From: Psychroserpens sp041224425
Lineage (GTDB): Bacteria > Bacteroidota > Bacteroidia > Flavobacteriales > Flavobacteriaceae
NCBI RefSeq assembly: GCF_041224425.1
Contig: NZ_JBGFGL010000080.1
Span: 434,001-498,000 of the forward strand
Direction: 5' to 3'
DNA: 64,000 nt
Part shown: in pieces, positions 42,249-51,090 of the stretch
How the letters are laid out: every line of letters starts with the position of its first letter
Numbering within the stretch: position 1 is the stretch's first letter
The notes under the pieces: model-generated
Told to the model about the DNA's origin: nothing
The model's input: only the letters and a program-made list of their open reading frames with translations
The model's database searches: none
Program-made: the position numbers and the translations under genes

Positions 42249-43691
42249 TTAAAATTCTGCATTTTGAGGTGTTCTTGGGTAAGGAATGACATCTCTAATG
42301 TTACCCATTCCAGTGGCGAACATAACCAAACGCTCAAAACCTAATCCAAAACCAGAATGTACAGCAGTTCCGTACTTGCGTAAGTCTAAGTACCACCATA
42401 ATTCCTCTTCTGGAATATTCAAGGCTTTCATTTTTTCCTTTAAAACATCCAATCGCTCTTCACGTTGAGAGCCACCAACCATTTCTCCAATACCTGGGAA
42501 TAAGATATCCATGGCTCTAACGGTTTGACGACCTTCTTTGTCAGGCTCATTTAATCGCATGTAAAATGCCTTGATATTAGCAGGATAATCAAATAAGATA
42601 ACAGGACATTTAAAATGCTTTTCAACTAGAAAGCGTTCATGTTCACTTTGCAAGTCTGCTCCCCATTCTTCAATGATATAATTGAATTTCTTTTTCTTAT
42701 TTGGTTTACTGTTTCGTAAGATATCTATAGCCTCAGTATAACTCACGCGCTTGAAATTATTATCGACTACAAACTTGATTTTCTCAATCAAGCCCATACT
42801 TGAACGTTCAGCTTGTGGCTTGGTTTTTTCTTCGTCTAACAAGCGTTTTTCCAAGAACTCTAAATCTTCTCTATTATGCTCTAGAACATAATTCAAAACC
42901 GACTTAAGAAAATCTTCTGCCAAATCCATATTACCATCCAAATCCATAAAAGCTACTTCAGGTTCGATCATCCAGAATTCAGCTAAGTGACGTGAGGTGT
43001 TTGAGTTTTCAGCTCTAAATGTAGGGCCGAAAGTGTACACTTTACCTAAGGACATAGCATAGGTCTCGGCTTCCAATTGCCCAGATACGGTTAAATTGGT
43101 TTCCTTTCCGAAGAAATCTTTTTTATAATCAACTTCACCATCGTCCGTCAATGGTGGGTTTTTAGCATCTAAAACACTAACACGGAACATTTCACCAGCG
43201 CCTTCGGCATCACTTCCAGTAATAATTGGCGTGTGCATATTATAGAAGCCATTCTCAGTAAAATACTTGTGAATAGCAAAAGACAATGCCGAACGCATAC
43301 GCATTACTGCGCTAAATGTGTTGGTACGCGTACGCAAATGGGCATTTTCACGTAAAAATTCAAAGGAATGTTTTTTAGGTTGGATTGGGTAGTCCTCTGC
43401 ATGGGAATCCCCTAGAATTTCAATAGCATTAACCTGAATTTCTACGTTTTGTCCTTTTCCTTGACTTTCCACCAATTCCCCTTTGATATGCACAGCAGCA
43501 CCAGTAGTGATGCGCTTTAATGTTGCTTCATCAGTATTTTCAAAATCAACAACACATTGGATGTTGTTCAAAGTAGAGCCATCATTTAAAGCAATAAAAC
43601 GGTTTGCTCTAAAGGTTCGTACCCATCCTTTGACTTCTACAGGCTGTAAACTAATGTCCTGTGTTAATAATTGTGAAACTGAATATCTCAT
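42249..43691 (-). CDS. asnS: Asparagine--tRNA ligase
   Basis: 480 residues. N-terminal OB-fold (VEVKGWVRTFRANRFIALND) then the class II core: the motif 2 region FRAENSNTSRHLAEFWMIEP (about 215-234) and motif 3 GFGLGFERLVMFATGM (about 450). It charges tRNA-Asn directly. The start MRYSVSQLLTQDISLQPVEV fits the family. A TATATTTG box sits 16 nt upstream, and the terminator at 42185-42224 closes the transcript, so it is probably a single-gene unit. Confidence 0.97.
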   Translation of the reverse strand: MRYSVSQLLTQDISLQPVEVKGWVRTFRANRFIALNDGSTLNNIQCVVDFENTDEATLKRITTGAAVHIKGELVESQGKGQNVEIQVNAIEILGDSHAEDYPIQPKKHSFEFLRENAHLRTRTNTFSAVMRMRSALSFAIHKYFTENGFYNMHTPIITGSDAEGAGEMFRVSVLDAKNPPLTDDGEVDYKKDFFGKETNLTVSGQLEAETYAMSLGKVYTFGPTFRAENSNTSRHLAEFWMIEPEVAFMDLDGNMDLAEDFLKSVLNYVLEHNREDLEFLEKRLLDEEKTKPQAERSSMGLIEKIKFVVDNNFKRVSYTEAIDILRNSKPNKKKKFNYIIEEWGADLQSEHERFLVEKHFKCPVILFDYPANIKAFYMRLNEPDKEGRQTVRAMDILFPGIGEMVGGSQREERLDVLKEKMKALNIPEEELWWYLDLRKYGTAVHSGFGLGFERLVMFATGMGNIRDVIPYPRTPQNAEF

Positions 43692-43706
43692 TTTTTAAAG
43701 TTTTTG

Positions 43707-43714
43707 CAAATATA
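43707..43714 (-). promoter_or_regulatory. -7 box of asnS
   Basis: TATATTTG on the minus strand followed by C; it lies just after the stop of the upstream exporter gene. No -33 TTG at the usual distance. Confidence 0.5.
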
Positions 43715-43719
43715 ATTTT

Positions 43720-46125
43720 TTATGAGCTGAGCCCTTCTTCGGAATCAGTGTCTTCTTCTGGAATAATATTGATGGCTGGTTCACGTAGAACTTCCTTATT
43801 GGCAATGTTGCGTTCAAGCGATAACAATAACGATGGCAACAAAAGTAAGTTGGACAACATGGCAAAAAGTAAAGTTGCTGAAACTAGTGCTCCAAGCGCT
43901 ACAGTACCTCCAAAGCTTGATGTTGTAAAGACAATAAATCCGAAAAACAGAACTATCGACGTATAAAACATACTAATACCTGTTTCGCGAAGTGCCGCAT
44001 ATACAGACTTTCTGATTTTCCAGTGGTTCGACTGTAACTCTTGTCGGTATTTTGCCAAAAAGTGAATGGTGTCATCTACCGAAATACCAAAAGCAATACT
44101 AAACACCAATATCGTGGAAGGTTTTATAGGAACACCTATAAAGCCCATTAATCCAGCAGTAATCAATAATGGCAATAAGTTTGGAACCAGTGAGACCATA
44201 ATCATTCTAAACGACCTAAACATATAGGCCATGAAAAGAGAAATAAGGAAAATAGCCAAACTAAGTGAAATGACTAGGTTTCGAACCAAATACTTTGTTC
44301 CTTTTTGGAATACCAAAGCTTTACCAGTCATTATAACATCATAACGGTCTTTTGGAAATACTTTATTGATTTTGTCTTGAAGCCGTTCTTCAATACGCTC
44401 CATTTTGTCCGTTTCAATATCTTTCATGAAGGTCGTAATACGAGCATACTGACCTGTACTATCTACAAAATCTTTTAGCATATCAACATCTGAGGATGAA
44501 TTTTTAGCATAAGACAAAATAAAACTGTTTTCTTGGCTTGTAGGAAGTTGATAGTATTTTGAATTACCATTATAATAGGCTTGCTTACTATACTTTACCA
44601 AACTCACAGCAGAAATAGGTCGTGATAATTCTGGGATTTCAGTAATGAGTTCCTCCAGTTCATTCATGCGCTTTAAGGTGCTCAATTTCATAACCCCTTT
44701 TTTGCGTTTGGTATCGATTAAGATTTCCAATGGCATGATGCCGTTGAATTCTTGCTCAAAAAATTTAATATCATTGAAGAACTGTGTCTTTTTCGGCATA
44801 TCTTCAATCAAGCTTCCAGAAATCTTAATTTGATAAATTCCAATAATGCTACCTACCAAAAGAATTAAAGCAGTGATGTAAATGGTAATTTTTCGGTGCT
44901 TTACCATACGTTCTATCCAATCGACAAAACCACCAATCCAACGTTTGTTTAAGTGTTCTAAATGTCGATCTTTTGGATATGGCAAAAAGGTGTAAATAAT
45001 AGGAATAACAAATAAACACAGCATGAAGATGGCCAAGATGCTCAATGAAGCTACAATACCAAATTCCTTAAGTAATTGACTTTCTGTTAAAATGAAGGTT
45101 GCAAAACCAGAAGCGGTTGTCACATTGGTCATTAACGTAGCGTTTCCAATCTTGGTAATAACACGTTGTAATGATTTAACCTTATTGCCATGAAGTTTAA
45201 CCTCATGTTGGTATTTGTTGATTAAGAATATACAGTTAGGGATTCCTATGACAATGATAAGTGGTGGAATCAATGCCGTTAAAACCGTAATTTCATACTT
45301 AAGCAAACCGAGGATTCCGAAAGTCCACATCACTCCAATGCAAACCACAATCAAAGAGATAAACGTAGCTCTGAACGATCTGAAGAAAAAGAAAAATATC
45401 AAGGAAGTTACGCCAAGAGCAAGCCCAATGAACAGTCCGATTTCATCAACGATGTTTTTAGAGTTCAGTGTTCTTATATAAGGCATTCCGGAAATGCGAA
45501 CATCGAGATCATAGTTGTTTTCAAACTGACTGATTTTATCTTCTAAAGTTAATAGAATAAAGTCCTTTCTGGCAGAGGTATTAACAATATCTTTTTTGAG
45601 ATAAATGGCTGTACGAATGGTTTTGGAATCCTTATTGAATAAAAAATTATCGTAAAAAGGATATTTTTTAAATAGGTTTTCTTGAAGCGTCTCGATTTCT
45701 TCCATCGAGTGAATAGAATCCCTTATAAAAGGCTCAAGATCAAATTTCTCCTCTTCCGTATTCTTAACTAATTTTTGAAGGTCTTTAATGGACAAAACCG
45801 TTTCAACTTCGTCATACGCTTTGAGATCTTCAGATAACTGGTTCCAAGCGTTTAGTTTATCAACAGTAAATAAAGTAGAATCCTTGACACCAAGAATAAT
45901 TAGATTGCCTTCTTCACCAAAAATATCGAGGAATTCATTGTATTCCTTATTTACTTCATGTTCGTCGGGTAAAAGGTTCGCTTCAGTATAGGTAAATCGC
46001 ATGTATTTCCACTGGTAGCTAAAGAAAATCGTAGCTAAAATAATAGCGATAAGAATGCCGATTTTATTGCGAAGAATCAATCGCGCAATGACTTCCCAAA
46101 ATCCTGTTGAAAATAGTTTAAACAT
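43720..46125 (-). CDS. RND-superfamily (MMPL-type) exporter
   Basis: 801 residues with the 12-helix, two-fold repeat layout of the MMPL/RND group (predicted RND exporters of the YdfJ/HpnN kind). Each half has one helix, a large periplasmic loop and five helices; the first five-helix bundle starts at about residue 225 (IGLFIGLALGVTSLIFFFF) and the second at about 620. The second half carries FGISVDDTIHFLAKYRQEL, the transmembrane Asp pair that couples protons to transport, while the first half has no such pair in GIPNCIFLINKYQHEV. Substrates are probably lipids or hydrophobic compounds; none is shown by context. A TACCTTTG box (46148-46155) precedes it. Confidence 0.85.
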   Translation of the reverse strand: MFKLFSTGFWEVIARLILRNKIGILIAIILATIFFSYQWKYMRFTYTEANLLPDEHEVNKEYNEFLDIFGEEGNLIILGVKDSTLFTVDKLNAWNQLSEDLKAYDEVETVLSIKDLQKLVKNTEEEKFDLEPFIRDSIHSMEEIETLQENLFKKYPFYDNFLFNKDSKTIRTAIYLKKDIVNTSARKDFILLTLEDKISQFENNYDLDVRISGMPYIRTLNSKNIVDEIGLFIGLALGVTSLIFFFFFRSFRATFISLIVVCIGVMWTFGILGLLKYEITVLTALIPPLIIVIGIPNCIFLINKYQHEVKLHGNKVKSLQRVITKIGNATLMTNVTTASGFATFILTESQLLKEFGIVASLSILAIFMLCLFVIPIIYTFLPYPKDRHLEHLNKRWIGGFVDWIERMVKHRKITIYITALILLVGSIIGIYQIKISGSLIEDMPKKTQFFNDIKFFEQEFNGIMPLEILIDTKRKKGVMKLSTLKRMNELEELITEIPELSRPISAVSLVKYSKQAYYNGNSKYYQLPTSQENSFILSYAKNSSSDVDMLKDFVDSTGQYARITTFMKDIETDKMERIEERLQDKINKVFPKDRYDVIMTGKALVFQKGTKYLVRNLVISLSLAIFLISLFMAYMFRSFRMIMVSLVPNLLPLLITAGLMGFIGVPIKPSTILVFSIAFGISVDDTIHFLAKYRQELQSNHWKIRKSVYAALRETGISMFYTSIVLFFGFIVFTTSSFGGTVALGALVSATLLFAMLSNLLLLPSLLLSLERNIANKEVLREPAINIIPEEDTDSEEGLSS

Positions 46126-46147
46126 GTACCTGTAAAAAAAGGAGCGA

Positions 46148-46155
46148 CAAAGGTA
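46148..46155 (-). promoter_or_regulatory. -7 box of the MMPL exporter gene
   Basis: TACCTTTG on the minus strand, 22 nt before the ATG at 46125. No -33 TTG at the usual distance. Confidence 0.45.
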
Positions 46156-46225
46156 GAAAAAACCTAGGGATTCTTTATTAAAATAAAGCTTAATTAACGC
46201 TTAGTTAGTATTAGTAATCTAAGCT

Positions 46226-47503
46226 TTACAAGCTTACGTTAAAAGTGAATTTTACAGCGAGATTATCTGTGAATTCCGGTAGGTGATAACCACCATAGCG
46301 ATATGCAAAACTCAATCCAAATCCGAATAGCAATTTGTTGAGTTCAAAACCGGCTTCAGAATAGCCTTTGTCTAGTGTTCCAAAGGAGATGTTTTGGTGA
46401 CGTTCGGTATTATTCATATCACCAATGGCAAACCTTGAAATCAAAACCAATTGAGGTCTGTATCGCTCACTAATTTTAAACGGCTTTACGAAATGCTTTA
46501 ATTGAAGTGTTGCAAATCGATTGGAAAAAAATTCATTAAAATATATGGTTTCAAAACTATTGACACCAGCAACTGAGAAACGCTGAAAAACAGTTTCCTT
46601 AGTAATGTTATTAGGATAGGCATGATACAAATGGGTCAACGGTGTGCGTCCTGTGGCCAAACCACTTCTAAATGTTGCCTGAGTATAAACCTCGTCATTG
46701 TAATGCAGCTGATATTTAGTCCTAAAATCAATTTTGAAAAAATCGAAATCACCTTTGATAAGATTTTTAAAGCTTTTGGTAAATTGAAGCGAAAACTTTG
46801 GAAAACCTTCTTTGGTCTCAACCATTTTTCCTTCTGTTTCTTCATAAGTACTGAAAGGATTCCATTGTAAGGAAATTCGAGCTAAGGTCAAATCAAAATT
46901 TTTATAAATCTCATCTTGTGTTGCAAACAAGTAGTTATAAGTTGGATCGATTTTGCTTAGAGACACTTCAGTTTCACTAAAAAGTTGGTCAGATAAGTTG
47001 TGCTCTAAGGAAACAGCTTTGGTGATGTGCTTGTGGAATAAATCAATATTCAATAATCGAGGTTCAAAAAATTGAAAAAACCTATTATCTGTTAAAAAAG
47101 AAGAACTTCCAGTTTCTTGAAGATCGTCTGTATAGGAGAGATTCACCCAAGTATTATGCGCTTCATTTACTCTAAAAGCACCACCAATTTTATATTTGAA
47201 GCGATGGTCTTTAAATCCGTAAACCACATAGCTATTAATTCGGTATTTTTCAGAGAAGTTGTCATTGGTAATGCCTCCAATTCCAGTTCTTAACCCTTCA
47301 TATTGATTATATTTTACCAAGTATCTTAAATCAAGATTTAAAAATTTGGTAGGGAAATAGCCATTCCCTAATTGCTTTAGGTACTTGGTTTTGCTAATGC
47401 TGTCTTTTTTAGTCTGAAGTGAATCCTGAGAAATAGACGTATCCTGAGCATGCAACGCTACAGCGCATAATGTTATTAGACACAAAATTAAACGCTTATG
47501 CAT
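46226..47503 (-). CDS. DUF5686-like outer-membrane beta-barrel protein (short form)
   Basis: 425 residues with a signal peptide (MHKRLILCLITLCAVALHAQ). The rest matches in style the C-terminal barrel of DUF5686 proteins of Bacteroidota: YFPTKFLNLDLRYLVKYNQY, RINSYVVYGFKDHRFKYKIG, RHQNISFGTLDKGYSEAGFE, and an end GGYHLPEFTDNLAVKFTFNV with a hydrophobic last residue. Full-length members have an N-terminal carboxypeptidase-regulatory-like domain and are about twice as long; here that part is absent, so this is a short form or a relative. The function is unknown. Confidence 0.65.
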   Translation of the reverse strand: MHKRLILCLITLCAVALHAQDTSISQDSLQTKKDSISKTKYLKQLGNGYFPTKFLNLDLRYLVKYNQYEGLRTGIGGITNDNFSEKYRINSYVVYGFKDHRFKYKIGGAFRVNEAHNTWVNLSYTDDLQETGSSSFLTDNRFFQFFEPRLLNIDLFHKHITKAVSLEHNLSDQLFSETEVSLSKIDPTYNYLFATQDEIYKNFDLTLARISLQWNPFSTYEETEGKMVETKEGFPKFSLQFTKSFKNLIKGDFDFFKIDFRTKYQLHYNDEVYTQATFRSGLATGRTPLTHLYHAYPNNITKETVFQRFSVAGVNSFETIYFNEFFSNRFATLQLKHFVKPFKISERYRPQLVLISRFAIGDMNNTERHQNISFGTLDKGYSEAGFELNKLLFGFGLSFAYRYGGYHLPEFTDNLAVKFTFNVSL

Positions 47504-47529
47504 TCAGGGTTAAAGGATTAAATTTTTAA

Positions 47530-47560
47530 AAAAAATTAAGCGACTTGCAAAAAGTCGCTT
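47530..47560 (-). terminator. Terminator of frr
   Basis: Stem AAGCGACTT / AAGTCGCTT, loop GCAAA; a T tract of eight follows on the minus strand after AA. Confidence 0.85.
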
Positions 47561-47567
47561 ATGGAAA

Positions 47568-48122
47568 TTATACGGTCATGATTTCTTTTTCCTTGACTTC
47601 AAATACATGGTCAATTTTCTTAACGTATGTATCGGTCATTTCTTGTATATCGATTTCTGCATTTTTTTGCAAATCTTCAGAAATATCCAAGTCTTTGAGA
47701 TCATTATTGGCTTCTTTACGAGCATTTCGAACCCCAATTTTAGCATCTTCAGCTTCTGCCTTAGCTTGCTTAGAAAGCTGAAGTCTGCGTTCTTCGGTTA
47801 AAGGTGGTACATTAATAATGATACTCTCTCCATTGTTCATTGGGTTGAAGCCTAAATTAGCATTCATAATGGCACGCTCAATTTCTTGAAGCATACTTTT
47901 CTCCCATGGTTGCACAGAAATTGTTCGTCCATCAGGTGTGTTAACGTTTGATACTTGATTTAATGGTGTTTGCGTGCCATAGTAATCTACCATAACGCTC
48001 CCAAGCATCGATGGGCTAGCTTTGCCAGCTCTAATATTGACTAGTTCTTTTTCAAGATGCTTCATTGCCGCATCCATGGATTCTTTCGCAGTGTCTAGTA
48101 TAAATTTTATCTCTTCATTCAT
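47568..48122 (-). CDS. frr: Ribosome-recycling factor
   Basis: 184 residues, the standard length. It splits post-termination ribosomes with EF-G. The triple-helix domain and the hinge are visible: HLEKELVNIRAGKASPSMLG (about 22-41), TPLNQVSNVNTPDGRTISVQ, IMNANLGFNPMNNGESIIIN, and PPLTEERRLQLSKQAKAEAE. It follows pyrH by 53 bp with no terminator and is closed by the terminator at 47530-47560, giving a pyrH-frr operon as in many bacteria. Confidence 0.97.
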   Translation of the reverse strand: MNEEIKFILDTAKESMDAAMKHLEKELVNIRAGKASPSMLGSVMVDYYGTQTPLNQVSNVNTPDGRTISVQPWEKSMLQEIERAIMNANLGFNPMNNGESIIINVPPLTEERRLQLSKQAKAEAEDAKIGVRNARKEANNDLKDLDISEDLQKNAEIDIQEMTDTYVKKIDHVFEVKEKEIMTV

Positions 48123-48175
48123 AATGTTATCAACTTTTGAGTTGTTTAATAGCTTACCAAATAATAAGCCAAACT

Positions 48176-48883
48176 TTATAAATTAACTTTAGTTCCTATG
48201 TTTTCTCCTGAAACCACTTTTAATAAGTTGCCTTTTTTGTTCATATCAAAAACAATAATAGGTAATTTGTTTTCCTGACTTAAGGTAAAAGCAGTGGTAT
48301 CCATAACTTTCAATCCTTTTCTTAAAACATCGTCAAAAGTGATATGGTCAAATTTCACGGCATTCAAGTCTTTTTCTGGATCTGCTGTGTAAATACCATC
48401 AACGCGAGTCCCTTTTAAAATGACATCTGCTTCAATTTCAATAGCCCTCAAAACAGCTGCAGAATCTGTTGTGAAATACGGATTTCCAGTTCCTCCTCCA
48501 AAAATCACGACACGACCTTTGCTTAGATGACTCATAGCTTTACGTCTTATGAAAGGTTCTGCGACTTCATTGATTTTGATAGCAGTTTGCAAACGAGTTT
48601 TCACACCAGCATCCTCAAGTGCATTTTGTAAGGCGAGTCCGTTGATAACAGTAGCCAACATGCCCATATGATCACCTTGAACACGATCCATACCATTCAT
48701 GGCACCAGCCACACCTCTAAAAATATTGCCACCACCAATCACAATAGCGACTTCAACACCTAAATCTGTGATTTCCTTGATTTCTTTAGCGTATTCTGAC
48801 AAGCGTTGAGGGTCGATACCATATTGGCGTGAACCCATTAAGGCCTCACCAGATAACTTTAAGAGAATTCTTTTGTATTTCAT
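48176..48883 (-). CDS. pyrH: Uridylate kinase (UMP kinase)
   Basis: 235 residues. It phosphorylates UMP to UDP with ATP in pyrimidine synthesis. Amino-acid-kinase fold: RILLKLSGEALMG at the N-terminus, VAIVIGGGNIFRGVAGA (phosphate-binding glycine loop, about 45-61), and KGTRVDGIYTADPEKDL (nucleotide site, about 157-173). The first gene of the pyrH-frr operon, with its own TATATTTG box (48903-48910) just after the tsf terminator. Confidence 0.97.
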   Translation of the reverse strand: MKYKRILLKLSGEALMGSRQYGIDPQRLSEYAKEIKEITDLGVEVAIVIGGGNIFRGVAGAMNGMDRVQGDHMGMLATVINGLALQNALEDAGVKTRLQTAIKINEVAEPFIRRKAMSHLSKGRVVIFGGGTGNPYFTTDSAAVLRAIEIEADVILKGTRVDGIYTADPEKDLNAVKFDHITFDDVLRKGLKVMDTTAFTLSQENKLPIIVFDMNKKGNLLKVVSGENIGTKVNL

Positions 48884-48902
48884 GTTGTGTTTGAAAGTTT
48901 AG

Positions 48903-48910
48903 CAAATATA
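48903..48910 (-). promoter_or_regulatory. -7 box of pyrH
   Basis: TATATTTG followed by C on the minus strand, 19 nt before the pyrH ATG. No -33 TTG at the usual distance. Confidence 0.5.
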
Positions 48911-48947
48911 ATCAATATCTTTTTTTGATAAAGTAGAAATAAAAGAA

Positions 48948-48977
48948 TAAAAAAAGCTTCCCAAAATGAGAAGCTTT
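48948..48977 (-). terminator. Terminator of tsf
   Basis: Stem AAAGCTTC / GAAGCTTT with a 9-nt loop; a run of seven T on the minus strand. It separates tsf from pyrH. Confidence 0.85.
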
Positions 48978-49004
48978 CTTAAAGTTTTGCGACTTTACTT
49001 TTTA

Positions 49005-49979
49005 TTATCCTACAGTTACACGTTTGAAACCTGAAATGGCAACATCACCATAAGTTTCAACGTATTGAGCAACTGTTTTCTTTTCATCTTTAATAAACTT
49101 TTGATCCAATAAGCATTGTTCTTGGTCTAAAGTTGTGTTATCTGAAATGAAACGCTCCATTTTACCTGGAAGGATTCTGTCCCAGATTTGTTCTGGTTTG
49201 CCTTCAGCTTTAAGTTCAGCTTTCATAGCTTCTTCAGCTTCAGCCATAACTTCTGGAGTTAATTGTGCCATAGAGATGTATTTAGGAACGTTTTTTAAAG
49301 TTTTTCCTAAACGAGCCAACTCTTCATTGTCTTTTTCAATAGCAGCAATTCTTGCTTCGGTTTCGGAAGCAATGTATGCAGGATCAAAACCTTTGTAAGA
49401 TAATGATGTAGCACCCATTGAAGCAACTTGCATCGCCACATCTTTTACTAATTCACCAGCATTGTCAACCTTAGCTGTTAAACCAACTAAAGCAGCAATT
49501 TTATTGATGTGTACATAAGAACCAACATAAGGCGCTTCTAATTTTTCAAAAGCAGTGATGTCTAACTTTTCACCAATAACACCTGTTTGCTCCGTTAATT
49601 TTTCAGCAACGGAGATACCACCGAAATCTGCTTCTAAAAATTCTTCTTTAGAATTGCAGTTTAAAGCGATATCAGCTAAATCGTTAGCTAAGGCTACAAA
49701 CGTTTCGTTTTTACCAACGAAATCAGTTTCACAACCTAAAACGATAGCAACACCAGCAGTGTTATCTGCATTGATTTTAGCAACAGCAGCACCTTCAGAT
49801 GAGTCTCTGTCTGCTCTTTTTTCAGCAACTTTCTGACCTTTCTTACGAAGCACTTCAATAGCTTTATCGAAATCACCTCCAGCTTCAACCAAGGCTTTTT
49901 TACAATCCATCATACCAGCGCCAGTAGCTTGTCTTAGTTTATTAACTTCTGCGGCTGTAATTTTTACCGTATTTTCCAT
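49005..49979 (-). CDS. tsf: Elongation factor Ts
   Basis: 324 residues, longer than the E. coli protein (283). It is the nucleotide exchange factor of EF-Tu. The N-terminal UBA-like domain has VNKLRQATGAGMMDCKKALV (about 13-32) and the exchange-loop TDFVGKNETFVALANDLADI (about 85-104) is intact. A C-terminal dimerisation region ends with QYVETYGDVAISGFKRVTVG. It follows rpsB with a terminator-like hairpin between them and is ended by a strong terminator. Confidence 0.97.
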   Translation of the reverse strand: MENTVKITAAEVNKLRQATGAGMMDCKKALVEAGGDFDKAIEVLRKKGQKVAEKRADRDSSEGAAVAKINADNTAGVAIVLGCETDFVGKNETFVALANDLADIALNCNSKEEFLEADFGGISVAEKLTEQTGVIGEKLDITAFEKLEAPYVGSYVHINKIAALVGLTAKVDNAGELVKDVAMQVASMGATSLSYKGFDPAYIASETEARIAAIEKDNEELARLGKTLKNVPKYISMAQLTPEVMAEAEEAMKAELKAEGKPEQIWDRILPGKMERFISDNTTLDQEQCLLDQKFIKDEKKTVAQYVETYGDVAISGFKRVTVG

Positions 49980-49999
49980 AGTGTTTATAAAATTTAAAA

Positions 50000-50043
50000 A
50001 AGTCGTTCAATTCTATTTCACGAAGAAAACAATTAAACGACTT
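50000..50043 (-). terminator. Intercistronic terminator-like hairpin between rpsB and tsf
   Basis: Stem AAGTCGTT / AACGACTT (8 bp) around a 28-nt loop, with a TTTTTT run after it on the minus strand. Its long loop makes it a weak terminator, so part of the transcripts may stop here. Confidence 0.55.
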
Positions 50044-50068
50044 AATTATATTGTGTAATTGTTAACTT

Positions 50069-50845
50069 TTATTCTTCTTCTTTTGCTGCAACTACTTTTT
50101 CTGCTTTTTTAGCTTTAGGTGCTTTCTCACCTTTAGCAGTTTTTTCAGCTTTATCAGATTTTCTTTCCGCTAATCCATCAGCAATTGCTGAAGTTACCAA
50201 CGATAAGATTTTGTTGATTGATTTAGAAGCATCGTCATTTGAAGGAATCAAATAATCCACTTCTCTTGGGTCTGAGTTTGTATCAACCATAGCAAAAATT
50301 GGAATGTTCAATTTTTGAGCCTCTTTAATTGCGATATGCTCACGCTTGATGTCTACAACAAATAAAGCACCTGGTAAACGTGTCATGTCAGCAATTGAAC
50401 CTAAGTTTTTTTCCAATTTAGCACGTTGACGATCAACCTGTAAACGCTCTTTCTTAGAAAGCGAGTTGAATGTTCCGTCTTTTTTCATACGATCGATGGC
50501 AGCCATTTTCTTAACCGCTTTTCTAATCGTAACAAAGTTGGTCAACATTCCACCTGGCCATCTTTCAGTGATGTAAGGCATGTTTACATTACCTGCTTTT
50601 TCAGCAACGATGTCTTTTGCTTGCTTTTTTGTAGCAACAAATAAAATCTTCTTTCCTGAAGCTGCAATTTTATGAAGAGCAGCAGAGGTTTCGTTAATTT
50701 TAGCAGCTGTTTTGTAAAGGTTGATAATATGGATGCCATTACGCTCCATATAGATGTAAGGAGCCATGTTTGGATCCCATTTTCTAGTAAGGTGACCAAA
50801 GTGTACACCTGCTTCAAGTAAATCTTTTACTTCTACTTTTTCCAT
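50069..50845 (-). CDS. rpsB: 30S ribosomal protein S2
   Basis: 258 residues. Conserved stretches GVHFGHLTRKWDPNMAPYIY (about 13-32), ITERWPGGMLTNFVTIRKAV (about 91-110) and VDTNSDPREVDYLIPSNDDA identify S2. A Lys/Ala/Glu-rich tail follows from about residue 235. It is located at the head-neck of the 30S subunit together with S1. The mRNA leader has a nested stem-loop (50853-50929) ending 7 nt before the ATG, which may serve autoregulation as known for rpsB-tsf in Gammaproteobacteria. Confidence 0.98.
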   Translation of the reverse strand: MEKVEVKDLLEAGVHFGHLTRKWDPNMAPYIYMERNGIHIINLYKTAAKINETSAALHKIAASGKKILFVATKKQAKDIVAEKAGNVNMPYITERWPGGMLTNFVTIRKAVKKMAAIDRMKKDGTFNSLSKKERLQVDRQRAKLEKNLGSIADMTRLPGALFVVDIKREHIAIKEAQKLNIPIFAMVDTNSDPREVDYLIPSNDDASKSINKILSLVTSAIADGLAERKSDKAEKTAKGEKAPKAKKAEKVVAAKEEE

Positions 50846-50852
50846 TTTGTAA

Positions 50853-50929
50853 TTAGTTTACGTTCTGTTGAATTAGCAATGATTAAGTGGTTACTTTCGT
50901 GCGCCTCAATCATTTAGATGCTAAACTAA
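50853..50929 (-). promoter_or_regulatory. Structured leader of rpsB (candidate ribosomal protein leader)
   Basis: In the minus-strand RNA an outer 8-bp stem TTAGTTTA/TAAACTAA (plus positions 50922-50929 and 50853-50860) encloses a 10-bp stem AATGATTGAG/CTTAATCATT (one G-U) at 50905-50914 and 50878-50887, with a 17-nt loop. The outer stem ends 7 nt before the rpsB ATG, so folding can affect initiation. Confidence 0.55.
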
Positions 50930-50976
50930 ATCCTGACGATTGTCATGGACAACAAAAACTGGTTTAAATTAAATTT

Positions 50977-51046
50977 GCTGAACGATTCAGCGATTTTTTG
51001 TTTTGATTAAGCACAGACGGAAAATTTATTTTTATTCCGGCTGTGC
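50977..51046 (-). other. Two further hairpins in the rpsI-rpsB gap
   Basis: GCTGAACGATTCAGC (6-bp stem, 50977-50991), and GCACAGACGGAA / TTCCGGCTGTGC (12 bp with one mismatch, 51011-51046). Neither is followed by a T tract on the minus strand, so they look like leader or processing structures, not terminators. Confidence 0.4.
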
Positions 51047-51090
51047 CCAATGTGATTGTTGATGCTCTCAAATAGAGAGACAAAAAGATA

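Noticed and set aside
46185..46227. AAAGCTTA/TAAGCTTT hairpin between the MMPL exporter and DUF5686 genes
   Set aside because: The loop is 27 nt, the stem overlaps the stop codon region and no T tract follows, so it is not called a terminator.
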